DNA from: Nakamurella panacisegetis | GTDB taxonomy: Bacteria > Actinomycetota > Actinomycetes > Mycobacteriales > Nakamurellaceae | NCBI RefSeq assembly: GCF_900104535.1 | Contig: NZ_LT629710.1 | Span: forward strand, 4,127,501 to 4,191,500 | Length of the DNA stretch: 64,000 bases | Reading direction: 5' to 3' | Part shown: positions 34,685-43,359 of the stretch, piece after piece | How the letters are laid out: the number at the start of each line of letters is the position of its first letter | Position numbering within the stretch: position 1 is the first letter of the stretch | Notes under the pieces: generated by a model | What the model was told of the DNA's origin: nothing | The model's database searches: none | What the model saw: the letters and a program-made list of their open reading frames with translations, nothing else | Made by a program: the position numbers and the translations under genes

Positions 34685-35047
34685 ATGCATGTTGCCGCAC
34701 TCGTCATCGCCGTCATAGCCGCTGTCGCCATCATCGGTCTCGGCATCCGCTTCATCCTGTCGCCACGGAAGGCGACGATCGACTTCGGAGTGGCTCCGGG
34801 CAACGTTCGTGCCCTGACCGAGATCAAGGGCGTCCGGGACATCACGTCCGGGGTGGTGGTACTGGCCGTCTGGGCCGGCGCCGGTACGCATGCTCTCGGC
34901 TGGGCTCTGACCGCCGCTGCGCTCACCGCCCTCGGGGATGCGTTCATCGTCCGCACCAATGGCGGGAAGCTTGCGACGGCGCTGGGCGTGCACGGACTCA
35001 CGGCGGCGGTACTCGTCGCGTCCGGCCTCGTTCTCGCGCTGGCGTAG
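34685..35047 (+). CDS. DUF4267-like small membrane protein
   Basis: 120 residues with four hydrophobic segments. The order (N-terminal helix ALVIAVIAAVAIIGLGIRFI, FGVAPGNVRALTEIKGVRDI, then DAFIVRTNGGKLATALGVHG) matches the DUF4267 family, small membrane proteins of unknown biochemical role that very often lie beside a TetR regulator. GGAAGG is ten bases upstream. Regulation by the divergent TetR protein is likely. Confidence 0.82.
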   Translation: MHVAALVIAVIAAVAIIGLGIRFILSPRKATIDFGVAPGNVRALTEIKGVRDITSGVVVLAVWAGAGTHALGWALTAAALTALGDAFIVRTNGGKLATALGVHGLTAAVLVASGLVLALA

Positions 35048-35180
35048 ACGCGCGGCTCGAGCGACCAAAGACCGGTGGCCATGGTGGCGCCGTGCCGGTC
35101 GAGATTCCGCTTCACGGCGCATCATTGACATTCCGCGTCACTTGACGCGCAAGGGCATTGACGGCCGTGACAATAGATGC

Positions 35181-35723
35181 ATGACCTCACCGAACGGCGG
35201 CGACTTCGACCTGACGATGGACGAGCTGCGAGCGGTGGTCCGCTTTGCGACCCACTGCGCGCAGAGCCTGCTTCCCGAGTTCGAGACGGAGGCCCCGGAG
35301 GACGCGCGGCCCCGGCAAGCACTCAACGCGGCGCGAGCGTTTGCCGACGGGGCTGTCCGGACGAATCTCCAACGAACGACCGCCGTCGCAGCACACCGAG
35401 CGGCCAAGGACATGTCCGCGGAAGTAGCGCAGCTGGCCGCTCTCGCTTGCGGCGACGCCGCGGCCGCCGCCTACCTTCACCCGATCGCAAGAGCAACGCA
35501 GGTCGGTCACATTCTCCGCGCCGCGGCCTGTGCTGCCCGAGTGGCCGAGCTGCGAGCGGCTACCCAGGGCGCGGCCGGGCGCCACGATATCGGCGCTCTC
35601 GCCGGGCGAGCCGAGTCCCCTGTTCCTGATGTGCTTCGACGATATCCGGCTGCACCGCAAGGAAGGTCCCGCCTGTCGCAGCTGATGAGCGCACTCGACG
35701 TCGCAATCAGGGATCGAGACTAG
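35181..35723 (+). CDS. Imm5-like putative immunity protein
   Basis: 180 residues from the ATG at 35181. All-helical: FDLTMDELRAVVRFATHCAQ, the RPRQALNAARAFADGAVRTN block and AYLHPIARATQVGHILRAAA are the repeated Ala-rich helices of the family annotated as putative immunity protein (Imm5-like). Such proteins protect against polymorphic toxins or are carried as orphan defence genes. No toxin nearby; single gene. Confidence 0.65.
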   Translation: MTSPNGGDFDLTMDELRAVVRFATHCAQSLLPEFETEAPEDARPRQALNAARAFADGAVRTNLQRTTAVAAHRAAKDMSAEVAQLAALACGDAAAAAYLHPIARATQVGHILRAAACAARVAELRAATQGAAGRHDIGALAGRAESPVPDVLRRYPAAPQGRSRLSQLMSALDVAIRDRD

Positions 35724-35899
35724 GACCCGCGACCGCTGGCAGCACCGGCTACCGAGCAGTGCGTCGTGCGTCACGCTGCACTTGCATGGCCCTACGATCA
35801 GCCTGCGCTGGCGCCACGCGCCGGTCACCTCGTCGGAGTCATCTCCGGGGCGATCCTGATGGGTCACGATCCGGACGTCCGCCCGACACCTCCGACCGC

Positions 35900-36541
35900 T
35901 CAGTAGGTGACGACGACACCCGTGCGGTCGGCCGAGAACTCGACCTCGCTCAGATCACGCACCGTCGCGACGCCGAGATCACCGTGATTGGTGGCGATCC
36001 CGATCACCGGGACCCCGGCGGCACGAGCGGAGGCGATTCCGGCCGGCGCGTCCTCGAAGGCCAGACAACGGGACGGCGGAAAGCCGACCTTCTCGGCACC
36101 CATGAGATACGGCGCCGGGTTCGGCTTTCCGACTGCTACGTCGTCCGCGGTGATCAGGTACCTGGGCATCGGCAAGCCCGCCGCCCGGATCCGCGATGTC
36201 GCCAGCCGGAGTCCGCCACTGGTGACGATCGCCCATCGGCTGGTCGGCAGGACGTCCCACGCGGCCACGGCACCGGGAATGGGCATCACATCGCCCGTGT
36301 CGCTGGATTCTGCTTCCACCATGAAGTGGTGCCAGTATTCGACGTCCTCGACGGGCATCTCCGGCCGCAACCGCGCGAGCACCTGGCGGACCGGAATGCC
36401 ATGGATCCACGGCGCAACGTCCTCCCACGGCATCTCGATGCCGTCGGCCAGTTTGTGCCAGTTCCGCTCGACGCTGGCGGTGGAGTCGACGAGAGTGCCG
36501 TCGAGGTCGAACAACAACGCGGAGACGACGAGCTGGGTCAT
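35900..36541 (-). CDS. HAD-superfamily hydrolase (sugar-phosphatase-like)
   Basis: 213 residues from the ATG at 36541; an ATG at 36553 is possible. Motif I LLFDLDGTLVDST with the nucleophilic Asp, a helical cap domain, motif II IVTSGG, Lys motif VGKPNPAPYLMGAEKVG and motif IV CLAFEDAPAGIASARAAG. Subfamily IA, similar in layout to sugar phosphatases of the YfbT/YniC type. Cytoplasmic. Its 5' end is divergent from the glycosyltransferase gene. Confidence 0.88.
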   Translation of the reverse strand: MTQLVVSALLFDLDGTLVDSTASVERNWHKLADGIEMPWEDVAPWIHGIPVRQVLARLRPEMPVEDVEYWHHFMVEAESSDTGDVMPIPGAVAAWDVLPTSRWAIVTSGGLRLATSRIRAAGLPMPRYLITADDVAVGKPNPAPYLMGAEKVGFPPSRCLAFEDAPAGIASARAAGVPVIGIATNHGDLGVATVRDLSEVEFSADRTGVVVTY

Positions 36542-36720
36542 GCTGATCACCATGGCACACAACGGGACGACGCCCGATCCCCGCCGTGTCCGGACCCACG
36601 GGGTCAGCACCGGTCGGCACGGACGGCCCAGATCCAGGAACATCTCGCACTCGGCCTCTTGTGCCGCGCCGGTGGCCGGACATGGCCGATCGAAGGACTG
36701 ATCCGGGGTATCTTCCGCCG

Positions 36721-38316
36721 ATGACGTGGGACAAGTGGGGGGCGGGATCTCCGGCGGCGGCCGCCCCCGTGAAGCGAGCTCGGCGGGTGATTCTCCTGGT
36801 TGCAGTGCCGGTTCTAGTGTGCAAGTTGTGGCTCGCGGCCAACACCCTGGGATCCACGGACATTCTGTTCTGGGGTGACTTCGTCGATTGGGAGCGGCAG
36901 CACGGACCGGTGGGGATCTATGCGGTGACCTCGGGTCCGCTCTACAACCATCCGCCGCTGGTCGGCTACTACCTGTGGGTCGTCAATCTCCTGCAGTCGG
37001 CCGGTATCCCCTATCGGTTCACCATTCGTGCGGTGTCCAGCTTGGCCGATGTCGGTTCGGCCTATGTGGTGTTTGCCCTGTTGCGGCGTCGGCGGAGCCT
37101 GCGGGAGGCGACCTGGGCCGCAGCTTCGGTGGCGGCCAGTCCGGTGCTGTTCTGGGTGGCAGGGTTCCACGGCAATACGGATCCGGTGTTCACCTTCTTG
37201 ACGTTCCTGGCCCTGTGGGTGCTCATCGACGGGCGGCGGCCGGGTTTGGCCGGTGCGGTGATCGCGGCGGCGGTGGGCGTGAAGATCATTCCGATGGTCG
37301 TGATTCCGGCACTGGCGGTCTATGCGTGGCGGACCCGTCGGGTGGACTTCTACCGGTTCGTGGGTCTGACGGGCGTGGTCCTGGTGTTGACCTGGGGCCC
37401 CGCTTTGATCGGCCAGTTCCATGCCGTGCTTCACGACGTGATCGGGTACGCCGGGACCGGCCCATCCGCATGGGGCATTCTGCAGCTGGGTCACTGGGTG
37501 GGCGATCCCTGGTGGGTGCGGTTCCTCGCTGGTCCGGGCCGCTCCCTGTCGGTGGTGATCGCCGCGGTCGTCCCGGCGATCGCGGTGTGGCGACGGCCGG
37601 TCACCGTCCTGCCTGCAGTCGCCTGGTCGTTGATCACCTTTCTGGTGCTGGCCGTGAGCTTCGGTGTGCAGTACTCGGTGTGGCCGCTGTTGGCGTGCTA
37701 CATCATCGGGTTCGGTTGGGCCACCGTCTACAACATCGCCGGCGGGGTGGTGCTGACCCGGATCTACCACTACTGGGGCCACTTCGCCCGGGTGGCGCCC
37801 CCGGAGAACTTCCCGTTCCTGGCCTACCAGTCGATCGCGCGGCCGTGGACGCCGCGCGACGTCGTGGACCTGATGGTGTTGTGGGTGATCCTGGTGATCA
37901 TCTGGATCCGCGGAACCATGGAGATCTTTCCCGGTGTCCGGGCCAGATTCCGGCGGCGATCACTCGCCGAGCGGACGGGACCTCGTCATGGCCGTTCGCC
38001 CGATGTAAGCCGACGAATTCTCGAGGCCGATCCCGCTGCTGCACACGCTGTCCCGCACGGGTCCGAACCGTCTCAGACCAGGAGAGGATTGCCGAATGGC
38101 TCCCGCCCCCGAGAACCTGACGCAGACGCCGATCGCCGTCCAAGACTCGGTTCTCGAGGATCTGCGAGCCCGCCTGCGGGCCACGAACTGGCCCGACGAC
38201 ACCGGGAACGAGGACGGGCGGTACGGCGTCCGTCGAACCCAGCTCCAGGATCTGGTGCAGTACTGGGCCGATGGCTACGACTGGCGGACCGCCGAGCGCG
38301 CCATGAACGCCTATGA
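36721..38316 (+). CDS. GT-C membrane glycosyltransferase; ORF overruns into next gene
   Basis: Start at the ATG 36721, six bases behind TATCTT. About 400 residues form eight to ten membrane helices with FWGDFVDWERQHGPVGIYAV, carrying the first-loop acidic residues, and LWVLIDGRRPGLAGAVIAAA, the pattern of polyprenol-phosphate-dependent GT-C mannosyltransferases. After about residue 425 the frame continues without stop through the ribosome site and first 221 bases of the epoxide hydrolase gene, giving a charged, Arg-rich tail that looks unnatural. The normal stop was probably lost by a small indel near 37980. Confidence 0.75.
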   Translation: MTWDKWGAGSPAAAAPVKRARRVILLVAVPVLVCKLWLAANTLGSTDILFWGDFVDWERQHGPVGIYAVTSGPLYNHPPLVGYYLWVVNLLQSAGIPYRFTIRAVSSLADVGSAYVVFALLRRRRSLREATWAAASVAASPVLFWVAGFHGNTDPVFTFLTFLALWVLIDGRRPGLAGAVIAAAVGVKIIPMVVIPALAVYAWRTRRVDFYRFVGLTGVVLVLTWGPALIGQFHAVLHDVIGYAGTGPSAWGILQLGHWVGDPWWVRFLAGPGRSLSVVIAAVVPAIAVWRRPVTVLPAVAWSLITFLVLAVSFGVQYSVWPLLACYIIGFGWATVYNIAGGVVLTRIYHYWGHFARVAPPENFPFLAYQSIARPWTPRDVVDLMVLWVILVIIWIRGTMEIFPGVRARFRRRSLAERTGPRHGRSPDVSRRILEADPAAAHAVPHGSEPSQTRRGLPNGSRPREPDADADRRPRLGSRGSASPPAGHELARRHRERGRAVRRPSNPAPGSGAVLGRWLRLADRRARHERL

Positions 38317-39334
38317 GCACTACCGGGTCGACGTGTCGGGGGTCCGTGTCCACTTCATGCGCAAGCCGGGCGTGGGTCCCGCCCCCACCCCGCTGATCCT
38401 CAGTCACGGCTGGCCCTGGACCTTCTGGCACTGGTCGAAGGTCATCGACCGGCTCGCGGACCCGGCGGCGTTCGGCGGTGATCCCGCGGACGCCTTCGAC
38501 GTCATCGTTCCGTCCCTGCCGGGATTCGGGTACTCGACCCCGACCCGGCCGGACATGAACTTCTGGAAGATCGCCGACGTCTGGCACGAGCTGATGACCC
38601 AGACCCTGGGCCACCGCCGGTATGCCGCGGCCGGCTGTGACGTCGGAGCTCTGATCGCTGGGCAACTCGGTCACAAGTACGCCGACGAGTTGTACGGCAT
38701 CCACATCGGATCAGCGCTCAGGCTCGACTTCTTCACCGGCGACCGCGCCTGGGACTTCTCCGGCGGGCGACCCATCCCGCCGGAATGGCCGGACGGGCAG
38801 CGCCGGAGACTGATCGAGATCGAGCGGCGATTTGCGGTGCACCTCGCGGCCCACATGCTGGCTCCCAGCACACTGGCCTACGGTCTGGCCGACTCCCCCG
38901 CGGGCATGCTCGCCTGGATCCTGGAACGGTGGATGAACTGGTCCGACAACGGCGGCGACATCTTCTCGGTGTTCACCCGGGACGAGTTGCTGACCCACGC
39001 CACGATCTACTGGACCGGGAACTCGATCGGAAGTTCGATCCGCACCTACGCCAACAACAATCGCTACCCATGGGTTCCGTCGCACGATCGGATGCCCGTG
39101 GTGCAGGCCCCGACCGGGATCACCTTCGTCGACTACGAGAACCCGCCCGGGGTGACCACTTCGGAGGAACGCATCGCGTCCTTCCTGGCCGGCGACCGGG
39201 CTGCTTGGTACAACCACGTCAACATCAATGCCCACGCCGGGGGCGGTCACTTCATCCCGTGGGAGATCCCGGAACTGTGGACGTCCGACCTGATCAAGAC
39301 CTTCCGGCCGTTGACCGGGCGGTCCCCGGCCTGA
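38096..39334 (+). CDS. Epoxide hydrolase (alpha/beta hydrolase, EHN domain)
   Basis: 412 residues, AGGAGAGG upstream. N-terminal epoxide-hydrolase domain (LRARLRATNWPDD, RVHFMRKPG), oxyanion SHGWPWTFWHW, nucleophile Asp182 in AAGCDVGALIA, a cap domain with the YWTGNSIGSS tyrosine and C-terminal His385 in GGGHFIPWE. The enzyme opens epoxides through an ester intermediate. The elbow reads CDVG in place of the usual GDWG. It overlaps the frame of the preceding GT-C gene but has its own good ribosome site. Confidence 0.9.
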   Translation: MAPAPENLTQTPIAVQDSVLEDLRARLRATNWPDDTGNEDGRYGVRRTQLQDLVQYWADGYDWRTAERAMNAYEHYRVDVSGVRVHFMRKPGVGPAPTPLILSHGWPWTFWHWSKVIDRLADPAAFGGDPADAFDVIVPSLPGFGYSTPTRPDMNFWKIADVWHELMTQTLGHRRYAAAGCDVGALIAGQLGHKYADELYGIHIGSALRLDFFTGDRAWDFSGGRPIPPEWPDGQRRRLIEIERRFAVHLAAHMLAPSTLAYGLADSPAGMLAWILERWMNWSDNGGDIFSVFTRDELLTHATIYWTGNSIGSSIRTYANNNRYPWVPSHDRMPVVQAPTGITFVDYENPPGVTTSEERIASFLAGDRAAWYNHVNINAHAGGGHFIPWEIPELWTSDLIKTFRPLTGRSPA

Positions 39335-39359
39335 CGCCGCCGTTGGTCCTCCGACGAAA

Positions 39360-39398
39360 CCGGCGGCGCAGGAAGGGCTCTCCGTCCTGCGCCGCCGG
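39360..39398. terminator. Bidirectional terminator hairpin
   Basis: Perfect 14-base arms (39360-39373, 39385-39398) with an 11-base loop lie between the convergent epoxide hydrolase and ABC permease genes. Confidence 0.8.
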
Positions 39399-39405
39399 GA
39401 CCGGC

Positions 39406-40260
39406 CTAGTTGGCGTCGCTGCGGATCATCCGCAGCAGGGCCGCCCCGCCGAGCACCACCACGTAGGCCACCAGTAACAGCAGGGCCGGCCAGTAGTTCA
39501 GGTACTGGACGCTGTGCGTCACCGACGTCAGCGAGGTTCCGGCGCTGGACGGCAGATAGGGGCGGATGTCGTCCTGGATGCGGGTGGAGAACAATCCGAG
39601 GATGCCGGGCAGCAGGAAGAAGGCGGCCACCGCCACGGCGATGCCGGAAGCCGTGCTGCGCAACAGGAATCCCAGGGCCACCCCCAGCAGTCCGGTGCCG
39701 GTCAGGTAGACCGCGGCGCCGATCACCGCCTGCAGGACACCGGCGTCACCGAGCGAGACCCCCTTGCTGCCCAGGATGGCCTGGCCCGCGAAGAAGGCGA
39801 TGAAGACCGCCACCAGTTCGACGATGAAGGTCACTCCACCGAAGACGGCCACTTTGGCCGCCAGGACCGGCCATCGCTTGGGTACCGCCGCCAGCGTCCC
39901 CCGGATCGACCCGGTGGAGTACTCCGAGGTCACCAGGAGCACACCGACGATCGCCACGATCAACTGGGCGAGTTGTACGCCGGCCAGCGAGATCCCGGTG
40001 GAGTCCGAACCGAGCCCCGAGCCGCCCCCGGGCCGGTTGGTACCGGCCGTGGTCAGATTGCCGGCCTTCACACTGGCGGCCAGGACGCCGATGCCGATCA
40101 TCACCACAGCCGATGCGAGCAAAGTGATGACGATGGAGCGAACCGAACGCAGCTTGATCCACTCCGATCTGACCACCCGGGGGAAGGTGACCGCCAACTC
40201 GGATTTTTCAGCGGTCGAGGGCGCCCGTGTGGCGTCCGGCGCGGTCGTGACGGTGCTCAT
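39406..40260 (-). CDS. ABC-2-type transporter permease
   Basis: 284 residues with six hydrophobic segments, including VITLLASAVVMIGIGVLAAS, LAQLIVAIVGVLLVTSEYST and VAVAAFFLLPGILGLF. The SEYSTGSIRGTLAAVPKRW loop is the coupling helix typical of ABC-2 permeases in Actinomycetota. The start overlaps the stop of the ATPase gene by four bases. Substrate unknown; such pairs often export peptides, lipids or antibiotics, and a two-component system lies just upstream. Confidence 0.9.
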   Translation of the reverse strand: MSTVTTAPDATRAPSTAEKSELAVTFPRVVRSEWIKLRSVRSIVITLLASAVVMIGIGVLAASVKAGNLTTAGTNRPGGGSGLGSDSTGISLAGVQLAQLIVAIVGVLLVTSEYSTGSIRGTLAAVPKRWPVLAAKVAVFGGVTFIVELVAVFIAFFAGQAILGSKGVSLGDAGVLQAVIGAAVYLTGTGLLGVALGFLLRSTASGIAVAVAAFFLLPGILGLFSTRIQDDIRPYLPSSAGTSLTSVTHSVQYLNYWPALLLLVAYVVVLGGAALLRMIRSDAN

Positions 40261-41186
40261 GCTGCGTGCTCCTGGGGGTGGGCCGAAGTGCCGTGGTACT
40301 GGACGGAATCGCCGGTCAGCTCCATGAAGGCGTCCTCCAACGATGCGCGCACGGGAGTGAGCTCGTGTAGCGGAATGCCTGCGGCAGCTGCCCTTTCGCC
40401 GATTTCGCGGGGCGTCACACCCACCACCTCCAGCGCGTCGTCGCCGTTATCGGTGATGGACACGCCGTCGCCGAGCAGCAGGGGTCGCAGGTCGCCGAGC
40501 CGGTCACTGCGCACGAGCACGCTGTTGCGGGCCGACTGCGCGGTGAAGTCGGCCAACGACACGTCGGCGATCAGCCGACCGCGACCGACGATGATCAGAT
40601 GCTCTGCGGTGACGGCCATCTCGTTCATCAGGTGGGACGAGACGAAGACGGTGCGACCCTCGGCGGCGAGGTCCTGCAACAGGTAGCGGATCCACCGCAC
40701 ACCCTCGGGGTCGAGGCCGTTGACCGGCTCGTCCAGCATCACCACCGCCGGGTCACCGAGCAGTGCCGCGGCGATGCCGAGCCGCTGGCCCATTCCGAGG
40801 GAGAAGGCCCCGGCCCGCTTGCGGGCCACCTCGGTCAGTCCGACCAGTTCCAGTACCTCGTCCACCCGGCGAACCGAGATGCCGGTGGTGGCGGCCAGCC
40901 CCAGGAGATGGTCGCGAGCGGACCGCCCGGGGTGGACGCCCTTGGCCTCGAGGAGGGCGCCGACCTCGTGCAGGGGTGCCCGGTGGTCGGCCAGCGACTT
41001 GCCGTTGACCAAGGCATGGCCGGTGGTCGGGCGGTCCAGGCCCATGATCATCCGCATGGTGGTGGACTTGCCGGCCCCGTTGGGGCCGAGGAACCCGGTG
41101 ACGATGCCGGGGCGAACGGTGAATTCGAGTGCATCGACGGCGAGGGTGTCGCCGTAACGCTTGGACAGGTTGACGACTTCGATCAT
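40257..41186 (-). CDS. ABC transporter ATP-binding protein
   Basis: 309 residues. Walker A GPNGAGKST (about 34-42), signature FSLGMGQRL, Walker B VVMLDEPVNGLDPEGVRWIR and the H-loop SSHLMNE. The C-terminal 90 residues (VLVRSDRLGDLRPLLLGDGV) form the DrrA/BcrA-like extension seen in ABC-2 partners. First gene of a pair with the permease; the two-component system at 41.3-43.3 kb on the same strand may control it, as in bacitracin- or lantibiotic-response modules. Confidence 0.93.
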   Translation of the reverse strand: MIEVVNLSKRYGDTLAVDALEFTVRPGIVTGFLGPNGAGKSTTMRMIMGLDRPTTGHALVNGKSLADHRAPLHEVGALLEAKGVHPGRSARDHLLGLAATTGISVRRVDEVLELVGLTEVARKRAGAFSLGMGQRLGIAAALLGDPAVVMLDEPVNGLDPEGVRWIRYLLQDLAAEGRTVFVSSHLMNEMAVTAEHLIIVGRGRLIADVSLADFTAQSARNSVLVRSDRLGDLRPLLLGDGVSITDNGDDALEVVGVTPREIGERAAAAGIPLHELTPVRASLEDAFMELTGDSVQYHGTSAHPQEHAA

Positions 41187-41278
41187 GCATCCCAGTCAAC
41201 CGTCCGACGCGGTCCGTGTCGTCGTCCGGTGGCGGACACTTACCGCTACTGCGGCGGCAGTACTTCCCTTGCCGCGGG

Positions 41279-41965
41279 TCAGGGTTCGCCCGCGTGCCTC
41301 ACCGCCCCCGGCGCCACCAGCCCGGACTGATAGGCCAGCACGACCAGGGCCGCCCGATCCCGGACGCCCAGCTTCAGCATCGCCCGGTTGACGTGGGTCT
41401 TGGCCGTCAGGGGCGAGAGCACCAGGCTCGCGGCGATCTCCTCGTTGGACAGACCGGCCGCCACCAGGCCGACCACCTCCCGCTCCCGGACGGTGAGGGC
41501 CGCGAGCCGCTCCGGTTGGTGGCCCGACTGTTGCGGGCTGGCCAGGAACCGGCCGATCAGACTGCGGGTGGCCGCCGGTGAGAGCAGGGACTCACCGCGG
41601 GCGACCAGCCGGATGCCGTCCAGCAACTCGACGGGGGCCACGCCTTTGCCGAGGAAGCCGCTGGCTCCCGCGCGCAGCGCCCCGGCGACGTGCTCGTCCA
41701 GTTCGAACGTGGTCAGGATGAGGATTCTGGTATCCGAACAGCCGGAGTCGGCACAAATGGCCCGGGTCGCGGCGATGCCGTCGAGTTCGGGCATCCGCAC
41801 ATCCATCACGACCACGTCGGGATGGAGTTCTCGGGTGAGCGCGACCGCCTCCCGGCCGTCGGCCGCCTCGCCGACCACCTGCATGTCCGGGGCGCTGCCG
41901 ATGATCGCGCGGAAGCCCCCGCGGATCAGGGCCTGGTCGTCGGCGATGAGCACGCGGATGGTCAT
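41279..41965 (-). CDS. NarL/LuxR-type response regulator
   Basis: 228 residues. Receiver domain with IADDQALIRGGF, phosphoacceptor in VVVMDVRMPE and the Lys in GASGFLGKGV; C-terminal LuxR helix-turn-helix LTVREREVVGLVAAGLSNEE then LSPLTAKTHVNRAMLKLG. The start overlaps the kinase stop by four bases. Target probably includes the adjacent ABC-2 operon. Confidence 0.95.
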   Translation of the reverse strand: MTIRVLIADDQALIRGGFRAIIGSAPDMQVVGEAADGREAVALTRELHPDVVVMDVRMPELDGIAATRAICADSGCSDTRILILTTFELDEHVAGALRAGASGFLGKGVAPVELLDGIRLVARGESLLSPAATRSLIGRFLASPQQSGHQPERLAALTVREREVVGLVAAGLSNEEIAASLVLSPLTAKTHVNRAMLKLGVRDRAALVVLAYQSGLVAPGAVRHAGEP

Positions 41966-43272
41966 CGCCGCCCCGCCCGCGTGACGGCGACCGGAGGCGC
42001 CGTCGATGGGGTGGCACGCGCCGGGCCGGCATCCGTCGGCCCGGCATCCGTCGGCCCGGGACCGGACGATTCGGGATCGGACGATTCGGGATCTGCGAGC
42101 GCCGAGGCCGGCAGCGCGGCGAAGACCCGGAACCCGCCGTCGGCGAGAAATCCGGTCTGCAACCGGCCGGCGACCGCGGCGCACCGCTCCCGCATGCCGG
42201 CCAGCCCGAACCCCGAACCGTCCTCCCCCGCCGCGGGGGCGGCGTTGTCGGGCGACGCGCCGTTGAGCACCAGCAGGATCACCTCGGACGGCCCGAATTC
42301 GATGGTGAGTTGCACCTGACTGCCGGGGGCGTGCTTCTGCGCGTTCGTCAGCGCCTCCTGCACCAGCCGGAAGGCGGCCTGGTCGACCGCGGGTGGAAGC
42401 CGGCGGGGTCGGCCGACGACCGTCGAGCGCACGTCCATACCGGAGGCGCGCACGGCATCGACCAGAGTTGCGATCCGGGCCAGACTTGGTGCGGGCTCCG
42501 TCGATTCGTCCTCCCCCTGACTGCGCAGCACGCCCAGCACGGTCCCGAGTTCGTCCAGGACCTGCCCGGCCGCCGTTCGGGCGTGCCCCAGCGCCGCTTC
42601 CGCGACGTCCGGATCGGCTCGGAGCAGATGGGCGGCCACGCCGGTCTGCACGTTGACCACCGCCATGTGGTGGGCCAGCGAATCGTGCAGATCGCGGGCG
42701 ATCCGCAACCGCTCCTCCGCCACCCGGCGGGCCGCCTCGGTCTCCCTGGTGCGCTCGGCCCGGTCGGCTCGATCGACCAGCGCGGCGAGGTAGGCCCGGC
42801 GGTCCCGGACGGCGATCCCGGCCGCCGCGGCGAGCAGGGTCAGGATGATCAGGTTCAGGTTCTCCGCTCTCAGGCCGCCGAAGCCCTCCGCCACCAGCAC
42901 CCTGACCAGAAGGGCGGCCGAGATCGATCCGCACAGGGTCAGCGACACCGCGGACCGGGTGCGTACCGCCACCGTCCAGGCCGCCAGCAGGATGGCACCG
43001 CCGGTGAACCCAGCGGGCAGCGAGAACGACAGTGTGACCAGAGTGATCACCGAGACCGCGAGCAGCGCCGGAATCGGCCATATTCGCCGAACGGTGACCA
43101 GCGCGACGCAGAGCACCGACGCCAGCGCACCCGCCGTGCCGACCTGATGGGTCGTCGCGTGCGGGCCGTACAGGGACGCGGAACTCGTGACGGAGACGGC
43201 AAGAAGACCCAACGCGGCGTCGCAGAGCAGCGGATGGCGGCGGCCCCAGCTCCACGCCGCATTACGGTTCAC
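41962..43272 (-). CDS. Sensor histidine kinase (HisKA_3 type)
   Basis: 436 residues from the GTG at 43272; upstream codons are in frame but polar and without a ribosome site. Six hydrophobic segments in the first 175 residues, then the dimerisation block RIARDLHDSLAHHMAVV with the phosphorylated His, the N box AFRLVQEALTNAQKHAPG and the G box GSGFGLAGMRERC. Membrane sensor for the response regulator. The last 45 residues hold in-frame 15-bp tandem repeats (DPESSDPESS and GPTDAGPTDAG), a disordered tail. Confidence 0.93.
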   Translation of the reverse strand: MNRNAAWSWGRRHPLLCDAALGLLAVSVTSSASLYGPHATTHQVGTAGALASVLCVALVTVRRIWPIPALLAVSVITLVTLSFSLPAGFTGGAILLAAWTVAVRTRSAVSLTLCGSISAALLVRVLVAEGFGGLRAENLNLIILTLLAAAAGIAVRDRRAYLAALVDRADRAERTRETEAARRVAEERLRIARDLHDSLAHHMAVVNVQTGVAAHLLRADPDVAEAALGHARTAAGQVLDELGTVLGVLRSQGEDESTEPAPSLARIATLVDAVRASGMDVRSTVVGRPRRLPPAVDQAAFRLVQEALTNAQKHAPGSQVQLTIEFGPSEVILLVLNGASPDNAAPAAGEDGSGFGLAGMRERCAAVAGRLQTGFLADGGFRVFAALPASALADPESSDPESSGPGPTDAGPTDAGPARATPSTAPPVAVTRAGRR

Positions 43273-43359
43273 CTTGACACCGTAGTGCGCGTGGCTGTGG
43301 GTTCCCCTCGACCGGCCAGACACGACGCCCGGCCGGAGTGACTCCACGCCGACTCGGGG

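Noticed and set aside
41279..43255. Minus-strand ORF of 658 codons across the two-component genes
   Set aside because: Upstream of 41965 it is an off-frame reading of the kinase gene; the true regulator begins at the ATG overlapping the kinase stop.
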